From the NCBI RefSeq assembly GCF_000708755.2, contig NZ_JGVU02000007.1:1-64000 (forward strand): a stretch of 64,000 bases of DNA. Direction: 5' to 3'. The stretch comes from Metabacillus indicus LMG 22858. GTDB lineage: Bacteria; Bacillota; Bacilli; Bacillales; Bacillaceae. This document shows positions 54,077-63,923 of this stretch, piece by piece (within the stretch, counting starts at the first letter, position 1; every line of letters begins with the position of its first letter). The notes under the pieces are model-generated. The model searched no databases. It was not told the origin of the DNA and saw only the letters and a list, made by a program, of their open reading frames with translations. Made by a program: the position numbers and the translations under genes.

Positions 54077-54874
54077 AAAGTACGGCTGATGAAAGGTTCG
54101 GTCTATCATAAGATCGTCCAGGCTCTTGAAAATATAACCCTGTTTGCGCAAATCCGTAATGGCTTTGTCAAGCGCCTCCGCATTGTCTTTTGAAACAGTA
54201 TGAAGCAGAAGGATGCTGCCGGGATGGATCTGGCTCATCATCTGATCATAGGAATATCTCCAGCCCTTTTGTGCATTCGTATGCCAGTCGACAAAAGCAA
54301 GCGACCAGAAAACCGGCTGGTACCCGAGCTCTTTTGACTTGGCCAGCACCCGCTCGCTGAATACGCCCCTCGGCGGACGGAGATATTGAATTCCCTGATA
54401 GCCTGTCAGCTTTTCCGTCTTTTCTTTCACGGAATCCAGCTCTTTTTTCAGTCTTTCGTCCGTGACTTTTGTCAGATCAGGATGGTGCCACGAGTGGTTT
54501 CCGACAATGTGCCCCTCATCTGCCATGCGTTTTACAAGGTTGGGCTGGTCAAGAAGGTAGTGTCCGGTCACGAAGAAGGCTGCGGGAACCTTTTGTTTTT
54601 TCAGGACATCCAGAACTCCTTCTGTGTAGCCATTTTCATAGCCATTGTCGAAGGTGAGATAAATGTACTTTTGGCTTGGGTCTCCCATAAAAAAAGCATC
54701 ATATTTATTCAGCAGCTTCACAAGCGGTTCACCGGGGTTCGCGGATTTATGGTTTCTGCTTTTCTCAAAGCCCCAGTTGATCGGCTGGTTGGAAACAGCT
54801 GCTGCGGGCTGAATGCCTGACAGGAAAAACAGCAATACGCATGTTGCAAGTGTCCAGTATTTCAACTTCTTCAC
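54065..54874 (-). CDS. pdaA: Delta-lactam-biosynthetic de-N-acetylase PdaA
   Basis: A 269-residue secreted polysaccharide deacetylase (carbohydrate esterase 4) that removes acetyl groups from muramic acid during spore cortex synthesis, the step before muramic delta-lactam formation. The N-terminal signal peptide is at residues 1-26. The NodB motifs are YLTFDNGYENGYT, which has Asn in place of the usual second Asp as PdaA does, HSWHHPDLTKV, and RPPRGVFSERV. Synteny with yfjO and yfjP supports the call. The GTG at 54874 overlaps the GGGGAG site; TTG four codons in may be the true start. Confidence 0.93.
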   Translation of the reverse strand: MKKLKYWTLATCVLLFFLSGIQPAAAVSNQPINWGFEKSRNHKSANPGEPLVKLLNKYDAFFMGDPSQKYIYLTFDNGYENGYTEGVLDVLKKQKVPAAFFVTGHYLLDQPNLVKRMADEGHIVGNHSWHHPDLTKVTDERLKKELDSVKEKTEKLTGYQGIQYLRPPRGVFSERVLAKSKELGYQPVFWSLAFVDWHTNAQKGWRYSYDQMMSQIHPGSILLLHTVSKDNAEALDKAITDLRKQGYIFKSLDDLMIDRTFHQPYFFSL

Positions 54875-54954
54875 TCCCCTGACATTGTTCTACTTATAGT
54901 GTCGGGAAGTGAGGGAATTACATACTGGGAATAATTATGTAATAAATGGAATAC

Positions 54955-54982
54955 AAAAAGCCGGATTTCTCCGGCTTCTCCT
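54955..54982 (-). terminator. Terminator of the fumarase gene
   Basis: The stem AAGCCGGA / TCCGGCTT is followed on the minus strand by TTTG, just after the stop codon. Confidence 0.85.
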
Positions 54983-56514
54983 TAAATGAATACTGGTTCT
55001 TTAAATTGTGAGAGCTTCTCAAGAGACGACTGATCTACGTCTGCATGGAGGCTGTTCCCGTGGGAATCCATCGTTACAACGGCTGTAAAGCCTTCTACCT
55101 TCAGGTGCCACATCGCCTCAGGAATCCCGAACTGCATGAGGTCAACGCCTTCAACAGATTTGATGCAGTCTGCATAGTACTGGGCAGCTCCGCCGATGGC
55201 ATTGAGGTAAACGCCGCCGTGCTCATTCAGTGCTTTCAGTGTTTTCGGGCCCATGCCGCCTTTTCCGATCACAGCGCGGATGCCGAATTTTTTCATAATG
55301 TCTCCCTGATAAGGCTCTTCGCGGATGCTTGTTGTCGGTCCAGCTGCTTTTACATGCCAGTTTTCATCCTCATCCTTCAGCATAACTGGTCCGCAGTGAT
55401 AAATGATCTGGCCGTTCAGATCCACTGGTGAGTCATTGGTTGAAAGGTACTTGTGGATGGCATCGCGCCCTGTGTACATCATGCCGTTGATCCGCACTAC
55501 ATCTCCGACTCTCAGCTCGCGGATTTTTTCTTCTGTGATTGGCGCTTCAAGCACGACTTCACGCGGGCTTTCTGCCGGCGCCTCTGCAGGCTCGTCGTCC
55601 TGGAGGTTTGGCATCTCGCCTTCCTGGTACAGCCAGTCCTGAATCGCTCCGCTGCCGGCATCAATCGTGACGCCTAAACGGCGGTATGCCCAGCAATTGT
55701 ACGCAACAGAAACAAATAAGCTTGCCGGAATCCGGTTCATCACGCCGACTTTACAGCCGAGAAGCGTGGCTTCCCCGCCAAAGCCCATTGTACCGATGCC
55801 AAGCTTGTTTGCTTTATCTACGATATATTCTTCAAGTCGTTGCAGATCCTGATTCGGATTCGTGTCATCCGCGCTTCTGAAAAGCTGATCCTTCGCAAGC
55901 TCGTAGCCTGAAGTCCGGTCTCCGCCGATGCCGACGCCGATGAAGCCTGCGCTGCAGCCCTGCCCTTGTGCCTGGTACACGGAGTGAAGGATGCATTTGC
56001 GGATGCCGTCAAGGTCGCGTCCGGCTTTGCCCAGTCCGTCCAGTTCGCATGGAAGGCTGTACTGAATGTTTTTATTTTCACAGCCGCCGCCTTTTAAAAT
56101 CAGGCGCGCGTCGATGTAGTCTTTTTCCCACTGCTCGAATTTGATGACAGGAGTGCCGAAGCCAAGGTTGTCCCCGCTGTTGTCGCCAGTCAGCGAGTCA
56201 ACTGAATTCGGGCGCAGCTTTCCGTCCTTTGTCGCCTGTGCAATCGCACGGTAGATGTCTTCCTTCATATTGAGCTGATTGGCTCCGACGGGAACCTTCA
56301 GTTTAAATGTAGGCAGTCCTGTATCCTGGCAAATCGGCGATACGTTCTCGTCCGCCATTTTGATATTCTCGGATATTGTCGCAAGAGACATCGCAGCGCG
56401 CGTGCCTGCGTTTTCCTGCTGTTTCGCTCTTAAAATCGCGCGGCGCACATCCTTCGGAAGCTTCGTTGATGTTTCCACGATCAGTTCATACATGCTTTCA
56501 TAAAAACGATCCAT
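54982..56514 (-). CDS. Class I (Fe-S) fumarate hydratase
   Basis: A 510-residue class I fumarase that interconverts fumarate and malate with an oxygen-sensitive 4Fe-4S cluster. The alpha part contains the cluster cysteines ISPICQDTGLPTF, GGGCENKN and VSVAYNCWAYRRLG-linked segments. The beta part contains RVGDVVRINGMMYTGRDAIHKYL and VIGKGGMGPKTLKALNEHGGVYLNAIGGAAQ. Most B. subtilis strains use only the class II enzyme (citG), so this is an addition. GGGGAGAAACAGG precedes the ATG. Confidence 0.94.
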   Translation of the reverse strand: MDRFYESMYELIVETSTKLPKDVRRAILRAKQQENAGTRAAMSLATISENIKMADENVSPICQDTGLPTFKLKVPVGANQLNMKEDIYRAIAQATKDGKLRPNSVDSLTGDNSGDNLGFGTPVIKFEQWEKDYIDARLILKGGGCENKNIQYSLPCELDGLGKAGRDLDGIRKCILHSVYQAQGQGCSAGFIGVGIGGDRTSGYELAKDQLFRSADDTNPNQDLQRLEEYIVDKANKLGIGTMGFGGEATLLGCKVGVMNRIPASLFVSVAYNCWAYRRLGVTIDAGSGAIQDWLYQEGEMPNLQDDEPAEAPAESPREVVLEAPITEEKIRELRVGDVVRINGMMYTGRDAIHKYLSTNDSPVDLNGQIIYHCGPVMLKDEDENWHVKAAGPTTSIREEPYQGDIMKKFGIRAVIGKGGMGPKTLKALNEHGGVYLNAIGGAAQYYADCIKSVEGVDLMQFGIPEAMWHLKVEGFTAVVTMDSHGNSLHADVDQSSLEKLSQFKEPVFI

Positions 56515-56606
56515 CCTGTTTCTCCCCTTATTGTCTATAGAATTCGGTCAATTTCATTCAATTTTCATTATACTCCTTTGCAGTTTGGTTGGAAAGGCTT
56601 TCAGTT

Positions 56607-56726
56607 TAGAAATGCGGAGGCTCCGTTTAGCCCTGATAGGCAGAAAAGAAATTACCGGAAAGGTCCGGGTTTGACTTTTTGGGGGATTTTGTTCTGACAG
56701 AGGAGTTGGGCGCTGCAGTTGGACAA
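56607..56726 (+). repeat. Dispersed ~120-bp palindromic repeat, copy 3
   Basis: Starts TAGAAATGCGGAGGCTCCG and ends GGGCGCTGCAGTTGGACA. It is more diverged than copies 1 and 2 in the left arm but shares GGTCCGGGTTTGACTTTTTG and the right arm. It lies between the fumarase gene and the giant secreted-protein gene. Confidence 0.85.
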
Positions 56727-56770
56727 GGAGTCAAGTTCCTTCCGCTGCAATCCACTGGAGTTTTATACTA

Positions 56771-56799
56771 AAAAAAACCGCCCGGCCAATGACCGGGCA
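56771..56799 (-). terminator. Terminator of the large secreted-protein gene
   Basis: The stem GCCCGG / CCGGGC is followed on the minus strand by GGTTTTTTT. Confidence 0.87.
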
Positions 56800-56806
56800 G
56801 CTTCTG

Positions 56807-59800
56807 CTAGTTCTGTTTTTTAGGGAGGATATCAATCTCCAGGCTTTTCTTGATTTCCAGGTACTGATATGAAATGGTTAGTGTTCCGCTTTTCTTTGTT
56901 TTGATTTTGCCGTTTTTCCATTCTGCGAGGTCTGGAGGCGAAAGCTCCATGAAGAGCTTGTCCGGGTTCATGGCAAATCGGTTGCCGTCTTTGTCGATGG
57001 CTGTTGCTGTCAGGCGGATGTTCTTTCCTTCAATGATTGTTTCGTTGTTTGGGTTGAGTTCAACGTTGACAGGCTTGATTGTGTTCGGATCAACCACGGT
57101 CACTTTGATCGTGCTGCTTTTTCCTCCTGAAACGGCTGTAATGTTAGCTGTACCAGGCTTGAATGTCTGAATGGTTCCGTCCTGAAGCACTTTTACGGCT
57201 TTTTCATTATCAGAGGTCCAGACTGTGTTAACATCTTCGAACGAGCTCAGGTTGACGAGATAATTTCCGTAGATTTCTCTAAAATCGCCGAAAAGGTTGA
57301 GTGTGCGTTCTGCACCTGCTGCCATTTTCATTTCCCGCTGTTCGCTTAGGGCATCGTCGACGATGGATACTTCCGTCAGCAATGGGTTGAATTTGTAGTC
57401 CATTCCTGATTTCGTCACTTGGAGCACTCCGCTTCCAAGGATATTTCCTTTGTCGTTTGAGACATATCCTTTGCTTGCGCCGTTGCCTGTGATTGTGTAC
57501 TTGACGCCGTCTTTTTCCCATGACTGCAGGAGGTGAAGGTGACCAAACAGCACTTGAACGTTCACGCCGCTGTTTTTCTTTTTATAGGATCCGAGAATGT
57601 CTTCGAATTGTTTGGCATCCGTTGGGTTCATTTCATGCTTCGTGCCGAAATCATCTTTTGTTGTATTGTGTGTCACGACAAGAACATTCTTCTTTTTATT
57701 TTCCTTCAGTAGCTTTTGAAGGTAATGGAACTGTGTGGAGTCTGATGCTGAAATACTCTGTCCAAACGCACTGTTCAAGCTGATGATCAGCGTGTTTCCA
57801 TATTCGAAATGATAGGTTGGCGATCCAATGATATCTGAGTAGAAATCAATGTTTCCCTGGAATGATTCATGGTTTCCTGGTGTTGCGAAAAACGGTTTTT
57901 CTCCAAGTAAGGCAAGGTCGCTTGCCGCTCTGTCCCACTCTGACTGGGAAGAGGTATCCACGATGTCACCTACGTGCATCACAAAGTCCGTTTCTTCTTT
58001 TGCAGCCCGGTCAAACAGGCGTTTTGAGTACATAAATCCTTGTGTATCAGGCAGGACAGAAATGGCGAACTGATTAGCCTTTTCCGGCTGCTGAAGCTGC
58101 TTTGTTTGGAATTCCTTCACAAACGGTGTCATGACATTACCGCTATTGTCTTTTGCCTCGATGATATAAGAATGCTGGCCGTCTTTAAGCGGTTTTTCAG
58201 GAACGGCATATGCCCAGCCCGTTTTTTCGTCGTAGTGGACAGGTGCAGGTTTGCCGTCAATTTTTACTGCGACACTGTTTTTCTTCACGCCGCTTTTTAC
58301 ATCTTTGAGTTTAAAGGTAATGCGCGGTTCTGCTGTTTTCTCAACCGCTTTTCCTGTCGGCGTCACATTTGAAAGAACCGGTTTTTCTGTATCATCGCTT
58401 AAGTCTACTTTGATTGTTTTATCAACGGATGGAACAGATGCATTTCCGTTTGTGTCGCGCGCTGAAGCCGTCAGATGGTAGGTGCCCTCTGTCAGGTTTT
58501 CAGCTGTTGCTTCCACTTTGCCGGTTTCAGCATCATATGTGTACGGAAGCTCCTCCCCGTTTAATTTTACTTCGATTGAAGCAGCATCCACCCCTGATTC
58601 TTCGTCAATCACGAGGGAAGAAAAAGCGATTTTGTTTTCATAGACGGTATTTCCCGCAGGTGTAACCTCTTTGAATTCCGGTCCGTTAAAGTCTTCTGTT
58701 TCGTTCGTGTAAATATATCTCATATGGTCGATGTAAACACTGCCGCTGTAGTCAGGGATGCTTTTGTTCGTTTCGACAAAATAGAGATAGTTGAAAACGA
58801 TCGGCAGCGCCCAGTCCTGTGGAAGCTCAACCTCAAGGTATTTCCAGCCCGTCCAGTCTACTTTCGGTGCAAGGTCCAGTGTTTTGTTGACACCGTTTGC
58901 TTTGAAAATCAGGCGTGCCCACGGAGCTTTGCCGTCGCCGTACACCCATACGCCGAATTTCTTCGGTTTGATGTCTGTTTTATAGGTTTCATACATGGAA
59001 TCAGCAAGCTCGTCCGGCCATGCCCCAGATGCTGATTTGTACCAGTGCGGGATGACGTTAATTGTGCCGTTGTATTTGCGTTCCCACTTTTTCGAATCGT
59101 AATCCACACGCAGGCTGCGCTCTCCGAATTTCGCTTCGTCCCCGGAAAGCTGATGGGTTCCGCCCATGAAGCCGGATACTTCATAGCCTACTTTTAGGTA
59201 CGTTTCATAGTCATCGATGACTTGTTCTTTCAAGCCTATTAATAACTCAATCTGCTTTTCAATGGAACCAAGTTTTGCAGTAACGGTTGTTCTTGTTCCC
59301 TCAGGGACATCTTCTTTGATTTGGATGGTGCCGTCTGGAGTAATTTCACCAAACTGCTCCTCCATCTCCCAGTCGATCGCATCTCCTGTGAGGATGACTT
59401 CTTTTCCGTCTTTGACGGCTTCGGCCTCTAGTTTCTTTTGCTCACCCGGCTGAAGAATAACCGGACCCTGATCAGCAAATTTGAAGTCGTCCACCTGGTC
59501 GATGACTGTGAGGGATGCCTGCCCGCTTACGCCGTTGATGGCAGCTTCCACTTTATCTGTCCCTGCCTTAGCGGGCGCCTTGTACAGACCCGTTTTGTCG
59601 ATGGTGCCCTTTGAAGCTTTCCAATGGATGGAGCGGCTTGCAATCATGACAGGGTTGCCGTTGCTGTCTGTTGCTTTAACCCCGAATGTGAATGCTGCGT
59701 TCTTGAAAATTGTCAGATCCTTTTCTACTATTACTTCGCCAATTTCCCCTGTTTTCGTTGAATGATTGACAAAGAGAAGGCCGTTTGTGATCGATCTTGA

Positions 59801-61036
59801 CTGCCCGTCACTCGGGTGATTGGCCGTCTCAAGCGCGCTTTTCCCTTTCGGCTGGACGATCATTTCTGTCGATCCTCCGCCGTCAAGGCCAAGAGCCGAA
59901 ACTGCGCCGTGCTCTTCCATGATCTCAGCCATTTCGACTAGCGTTACCCCCTGGCTTTTATCAAAAAGGGTGCTTGGTTTATCAATCGTCATCGTGATGA
60001 CCTTTTGCTCTGCTGTTATTCCGATGGCGGTTCTGGCGCTCTTAAGATTAACATGGCTGCCGTATTTGGACTGGAGCTCGTCTTTTGTGAGCGCCTTTCC
60101 GTCCTTAACAAGCCAGTTGTAGCCGCCTGTTGCCTCTGTAATATCATTTTTCAGGACTCTGTTTTCTCCCGTGAAAAGATCAAACTGAAAGGAGATGTTC
60201 ATGCCTTCTTTTAATTCATTCCGGATCATCTCTGCTTTTGAACCGAATCCGGCGATGATGACACTGTCTGATGGAATATCAATGCTCTCATAGGAAGAAT
60301 AGATTTTCTCGATTTTTCCTGTGTAAGCCTGTCCTGCTTTGATGGCAGAAGCGTCCTTTACCTCTTTTACGACTGCCATGGCTCCATTTTTAATGAAATT
60401 CTCATTGCGGTCATCAAAGGTGAGGATTCCCTTCTGGTTTAGCTTGGGTGTAAAAATCCCGAGCTTTTCTCCCGCGTTTTCATTGCGGTTCAGTGTATCC
60501 ACTTTTACATTTTTGCCGCTGTAGGACAGCGAGCCTCTCATTTCAACTTCCCCGATAAAAGGTTTCTTGTCTTGGTCAATCGTAAAAACAGGATGAAGAG
60601 CAACGCCTGAAGGATAGCTGTGATTAATAAGAAGATTGCGGTTTTGGACCTGGAGCGTCATATTGATGCCTGTCTGCATATTGAACATATCCGCATTCAC
60701 GCCTGCCACAATGTCTTTTCCCTTGAATTCTTCTCTGGCAGCCTGTGACGGGAGGGTCTCTGCAGCTACGACTCGTTCAAGTGCCTTCGATGTGACAACG
60801 GATACATTCGGATTCGAAAGATCTGCCTCTAGCACGTTCACTCTCTGGCTGTTTCCCGCTGTTCCCCCGAAATTCTCGATTTGCTTTTCAGTGTGTGTAA
60901 TGCCTGAAGAAATCTGCTCCGCTTTTAACACCGTGCTTTTTTCTGACGGGACCGTTTCTTCTCCGAGAACGGAAACCGGCTGAATCAGCAGCGTGCAGGC
61001 CATCAGCATGACGGCAAGCTTGTTTTTCCCTTTCAT
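56807..61036 (-). CDS. Secreted phosphodiester glycosidase/metallophosphoesterase with Ig-like repeats
   Basis: A 1,409-residue exported protein. The signal peptide is at residues 1-25. A phosphodiester glycosidase (NAGPA) domain follows at about 60-430, with the signature ALGLDGGGSTEMIV. Several Ig-like or bacterial beta-sandwich regions and a carbohydrate-binding-like domain come next. A calcineurin-type metallophosphoesterase is at about 1010-1220 (SVLPDTQGF, VGDIVD, GNHESF, VVTHNT, FGHLHLLQ). Two BIG2-like domains end the protein. No sortase motif or S-layer domain is visible. The likely targets are cell-wall or teichoic-acid phosphodiesters. The start is the ATG at 61036 after GGAGGTG. 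Confidence 0.9.
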   Translation of the reverse strand: MKGKNKLAVMLMACTLLIQPVSVLGEETVPSEKSTVLKAEQISSGITHTEKQIENFGGTAGNSQRVNVLEADLSNPNVSVVTSKALERVVAAETLPSQAAREEFKGKDIVAGVNADMFNMQTGINMTLQVQNRNLLINHSYPSGVALHPVFTIDQDKKPFIGEVEMRGSLSYSGKNVKVDTLNRNENAGEKLGIFTPKLNQKGILTFDDRNENFIKNGAMAVVKEVKDASAIKAGQAYTGKIEKIYSSYESIDIPSDSVIIAGFGSKAEMIRNELKEGMNISFQFDLFTGENRVLKNDITEATGGYNWLVKDGKALTKDELQSKYGSHVNLKSARTAIGITAEQKVITMTIDKPSTLFDKSQGVTLVEMAEIMEEHGAVSALGLDGGGSTEMIVQPKGKSALETANHPSDGQSRSITNGLLFVNHSTKTGEIGEVIVEKDLTIFKNAAFTFGVKATDSNGNPVMIASRSIHWKASKGTIDKTGLYKAPAKAGTDKVEAAINGVSGQASLTVIDQVDDFKFADQGPVILQPGEQKKLEAEAVKDGKEVILTGDAIDWEMEEQFGEITPDGTIQIKEDVPEGTRTTVTAKLGSIEKQIELLIGLKEQVIDDYETYLKVGYEVSGFMGGTHQLSGDEAKFGERSLRVDYDSKKWERKYNGTINVIPHWYKSASGAWPDELADSMYETYKTDIKPKKFGVWVYGDGKAPWARLIFKANGVNKTLDLAPKVDWTGWKYLEVELPQDWALPIVFNYLYFVETNKSIPDYSGSVYIDHMRYIYTNETEDFNGPEFKEVTPAGNTVYENKIAFSSLVIDEESGVDAASIEVKLNGEELPYTYDAETGKVEATAENLTEGTYHLTASARDTNGNASVPSVDKTIKVDLSDDTEKPVLSNVTPTGKAVEKTAEPRITFKLKDVKSGVKKNSVAVKIDGKPAPVHYDEKTGWAYAVPEKPLKDGQHSYIIEAKDNSGNVMTPFVKEFQTKQLQQPEKANQFAISVLPDTQGFMYSKRLFDRAAKEETDFVMHVGDIVDTSSQSEWDRAASDLALLGEKPFFATPGNHESFQGNIDFYSDIIGSPTYHFEYGNTLIISLNSAFGQSISASDSTQFHYLQKLLKENKKKNVLVVTHNTTKDDFGTKHEMNPTDAKQFEDILGSYKKKNSGVNVQVLFGHLHLLQSWEKDGVKYTITGNGASKGYVSNDKGNILGSGVLQVTKSGMDYKFNPLLTEVSIVDDALSEQREMKMAAGAERTLNLFGDFREIYGNYLVNLSSFEDVNTVWTSDNEKAVKVLQDGTIQTFKPGTANITAVSGGKSSTIKVTVVDPNTIKPVNVELNPNNETIIEGKNIRLTATAIDKDGNRFAMNPDKLFMELSPPDLAEWKNGKIKTKKSGTLTISYQYLEIKKSLEIDILPKKQN

Positions 61037-61362
61037 CTTGCACCTCCGGATAGTAGTTTGTACCACTCTATTCTAGAAGGAAATTGTTGATAGGATTTGG
61101 TATTTTTTTTAATGCTTGTAAATTTTTTAGGGCTAAAAGTACCGGCTAGTGTGGATTTTGTGTAAAGGGGTGAGGTATGGACTAGATATAATTGAAGAAA
61201 ATTACATTTCGTTCAGGTCTTTAGGTTGGTGAAGGCTCGAGGCTGTTTTGTTTTTTGTTTCTCTGGTACCTTTTTTTGCAATCTGCACCCGTTCCTTTCC
61301 CGCGGTTAAGGAGGGGAAACTATTCAGACGTTTTTGTGACCTTCCCACTGGTTTTCTTTTCG

Positions 61363-61548
61363 TTGATAGCACTTATCGGGGAGAACGGAACCATCAACAG
61401 TGAATTTTGTTTGGTTGGTGGCACTTATCCGGAAAGAATGGAACCATCAACAGACAATTTCGTTTGGTTGATGGTACTTATCGGGGAGAATGGAACCAGC
61501 AACAGACAATTTCGTTTGGTTGATGGCACTTATCGGGGAGCCAGCTAA
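61363..61548 (+). repeat. 52-bp tandem hairpin repeats, family A (array 3, about 3.5 units)
   Basis: TTGATGG-type motifs followed by ACTTATC start at 61363, 61415, 61468 and 61520 (spacing 52, 53, 52). Stems CCATCAAC / GTTGATGG enclose a loop like AGACAATTTCGTTTG, and GGGGAGAATGGAA separates stems. The same family as 14.2 and 27.6 kb. The open frame running through it is accidental, since the unit shifts frame. The flanking 61037-61362 stretch holds only AT-rich sequence and the upstream region of the large secreted-protein gene. Confidence 0.9.
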
Positions 61549-61557
61549 AAAAGCAAA

Positions 61558-61585
61558 ACAAAAAGAACACCCTCATCGGGTGCCC
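61558..61585 (-). terminator. Terminator of the SE1561-type gene
   Basis: On the minus strand CACCC / GGGTG with a GATGA loop is followed by TTCTTTTTG. Confidence 0.7.
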
Positions 61586-61594
61586 TCGCGTCAT

Positions 61595-61786
61595 CTATTC
61601 TTTGTTCCAGTCTTTTTTAAACTGCTCCTGCTTGATTTCAAGTTCATCCAGCATGTTTATTAAACGGTCGATATCTTCAAGGTCGGTTGATTCGGGATCC
61701 ATGGAATCAATCACATTCATGAACATATTCAGCCGTGATTTTAAATATTGTAGTTGTGAGTCTTTATCATGAACGGCGTTGCCCAA
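61595..61786 (-). CDS. SE1561 family small protein
   Basis: A 63-residue acidic, helical protein (DSQLQYLKSRLNMFMNVIDS, then TDLEDIDRLINMLDELEIKQ) that fits the SE1561 family of Firmicutes. The function is unknown. It is divergent from yfkAB. An AGGAGAG site precedes the ATG. Confidence 0.8.
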   Translation of the reverse strand: MGNAVHDKDSQLQYLKSRLNMFMNVIDSMDPESTDLEDIDRLINMLDELEIKQEQFKKDWNKE

Positions 61787-61927
61787 GATGTATCTCTCCT
61801 TTCACTGTTACAGTTATCGTAGCTCATTCAGGGAACTTTGACAACCGCTCCTGAACGCGAGGTGTTCCAAACTGACGGGTTCATGTTAGAATGTTCTTTA
61901 TGTGAACTTGAAAAAGGAGTTTTATGA

Positions 61928-63052
61928 ATGAATGCATCAGCTGTGAATCTGCTGCCTATCACCCCTTCTCACGACCCGTGGGAGGCTTATTTAGATGTTA
62001 AACAATATGGAAAAATGACCCTTACAAACGTGGAGTTTACAACGACGACACTTTGCAATATGCGGTGTGAGCATTGCGCCGTGGGATACACCCTTTCTCC
62101 AAAGGATCCCCAGGCACTTCCGATCGAGCTTATCTTGAAACGGCTTGAAGAGGTTGAGACGCTCCGTTCGATCAGTATTACAGGCGGAGAACCGATGCTT
62201 TCAAGAAAATCCGTTGATCAGTATGTGCTTCCTCTTTTAAAGTATGCCCGGGAACGCGGGGTGCGTACGCAAATAAATTCGAATTTGACGCTTGATCTGG
62301 CCAGGTATGAAAAGATTGCCCCGTACCTTGATGTGCTGCATATCTCCCATAACTGGGGAACACTCGATGATTTTGCCGAAGGCGGCTTTGCGATGATGGA
62401 GAAAAAGCCATCTTACGCGCAGCGCACGGCGTATTTTGACCGGATTGTTGAAAACAGCCGGGCGCTTGTTGATGCCGGCATCATGGTCTCGGCAGAAACG
62501 ATGCTGAACAAGCGGACGCTTCCTCATATGGAAAAGATACATAAGCAGATTACGGAGGATATGAAGTGCCAGCGGCATGAGGTGCACCCTATGTACCCAT
62601 CTGACTTTGCCAGCACGCTCGAAACGCTGTCTCTCGAAGAAACGAGAGCTGCCATTCATCACCTGCTTGATATTCGGAACGAGGATGTCTGGATGCTGTT
62701 CGGCACGCTGCCGTTTTACGCGTGCAGCACGAATGTTGAGGATACAGAACTGATTAAAAGGCTTCGCGCTTCCAAAAACGTGACAGTAAGGAATGATCCC
62801 GACGGCCGTTCAAGACTGAATGTCAACATTTTTAACGGCGATATCATTGTGACGGATTTCGGGGATACGCCTGAGCTTGGGAACATTCAGCGCGACACCC
62901 TCCAGTCTGCCTACGACCGCTGGAATGATACAGAGCTTGCGCGCGGTCTGAACTGCCACTGCCCGGCCGTATCCTGTCTTGGACCTAACCTGCTTGTTAA
63001 AAACGCCTACTACCCTGATGTAGATTTCATGACGAGAAAATCAGTGATTTAA
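61928..63052 (+). CDS. yfkAB: Radical SAM protein YfkAB
   Basis: A 374-residue radical SAM/CxCxxxxC protein. The cluster motif is TTTLCNMRCEHCAVG, the SAM-binding GGE is in SITGGEPMLS, and the C-terminal conserved cysteines are in LNCHCPAVSCLGPN, which gave the family its name. In B. subtilis yfkA and yfkB are one gene next to yfkD, as here. The reaction is unknown. AAGGAG is eight bases before the ATG at 61928. Confidence 0.94.
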   Translation: MNASAVNLLPITPSHDPWEAYLDVKQYGKMTLTNVEFTTTTLCNMRCEHCAVGYTLSPKDPQALPIELILKRLEEVETLRSISITGGEPMLSRKSVDQYVLPLLKYARERGVRTQINSNLTLDLARYEKIAPYLDVLHISHNWGTLDDFAEGGFAMMEKKPSYAQRTAYFDRIVENSRALVDAGIMVSAETMLNKRTLPHMEKIHKQITEDMKCQRHEVHPMYPSDFASTLETLSLEETRAAIHHLLDIRNEDVWMLFGTLPFYACSTNVEDTELIKRLRASKNVTVRNDPDGRSRLNVNIFNGDIIVTDFGDTPELGNIQRDTLQSAYDRWNDTELARGLNCHCPAVSCLGPNLLVKNAYYPDVDFMTRKSVI

Positions 63053-63055
63053 ACC

Positions 63056-63142
63056 CAAAAAGCGAGCCACAAAAATGCACCTCCAAATGTTAGATTGTGT
63101 GTCTAACATTTGGGGTGCATTTCAAATGGCTCGCTTTTTATC
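63056..63142. terminator. Long two-way terminator between yfkAB and yfkD
   Basis: An outer stem AAAAAGCGAGCCA / TGGCTCGCTTTTT encloses an inner stem CCAAATGTTAGA / TCTAACATTTGG with ATGCACC / GGTGCAT. The right end overlaps the yfkD stop codon. Confidence 0.93.
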
Positions 63143-63923
63143 GTGGCTGTTCAGAAACGGTAAATCCGAAGGAAGCGTGATCCTGTACAGGAATCCAGGC
63201 TCCAATTCCCTGTGATGTTACGTTTTGGACAACGATTTTGCGCTTGCTGCCTTTCAGCACTAAGTACACTTCGCCGTAAGTCACCTTGCCTTTTTCACTG
63301 ACGGCAGGTGCGTAGGCGTTTAAATACCCAAGGCGCTTAACCGGGACATTATAGACCTGGTCTTTTTTCGAGCCTGTCCCGATGATGGTTTGAAAAGACA
63401 GTGGAAGATTTGTTTTCTTCATGGCTTTTAACAGCATCATTTTTTTCACATCTTCTTCGTTCGGGATCCGCGCTGTCAGTCCGCCTTTGACCTGCTTTTG
63501 AGATTCCTGCTTGTAATGGATCTGAACGGCTGCTTTTCCGCCCCTGTTGTCGAAAAAGTTTGTGTTGATCTTTTGGTATTCCCAGTTTACTGCTGTTTCG
63601 GACGACTCATAGTTCAGTGCCCACTGGCCGAGAAAAATTGTTGCTCTGTAGCCGATTGCAAGCTTATTGTCCGGAATTGATGATTCGTTTAAGAGACGAA
63701 TCAGATTCGGATTTTCAATCGCTATTTTTGATGTATCGATTAACCCTTGTGTAAACTCGCTAGGTTGCAGATACGGAAGGTCCTGAGTGGGGTTCGGATA
63801 CGTGTTTTCTTTTGAGATATCCAAAACCGAACTCGGGACTTTTGCTTTCGGTGCTGCAGACACAGAGCCTGAAAAACTGATTGATAAGAGCAAAGCCATT
63901 GAAACGAGCATCCATTTTCTCAT
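63138..63923 (-). CDS. yfkD: YfkD family secreted protein
   Basis: A 261-residue exported protein: the signal peptide is at residues 1-23 (cleavage near SVSAAP), followed by a soluble domain with FLGQWALNYESSETAVNWEYQ, matching YfkD of B. subtilis in length and position. The function is unknown. The upstream region at the window's right edge shows no clear promoter. Confidence 0.9.
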   Translation of the reverse strand: MRKWMLVSMALLLSISFSGSVSAAPKAKVPSSVLDISKENTYPNPTQDLPYLQPSEFTQGLIDTSKIAIENPNLIRLLNESSIPDNKLAIGYRATIFLGQWALNYESSETAVNWEYQKINTNFFDNRGGKAAVQIHYKQESQKQVKGGLTARIPNEEDVKKMMLLKAMKKTNLPLSFQTIIGTGSKKDQVYNVPVKRLGYLNAYAPAVSEKGKVTYGEVYLVLKGSKRKIVVQNVTSQGIGAWIPVQDHASFGFTVSEQPR

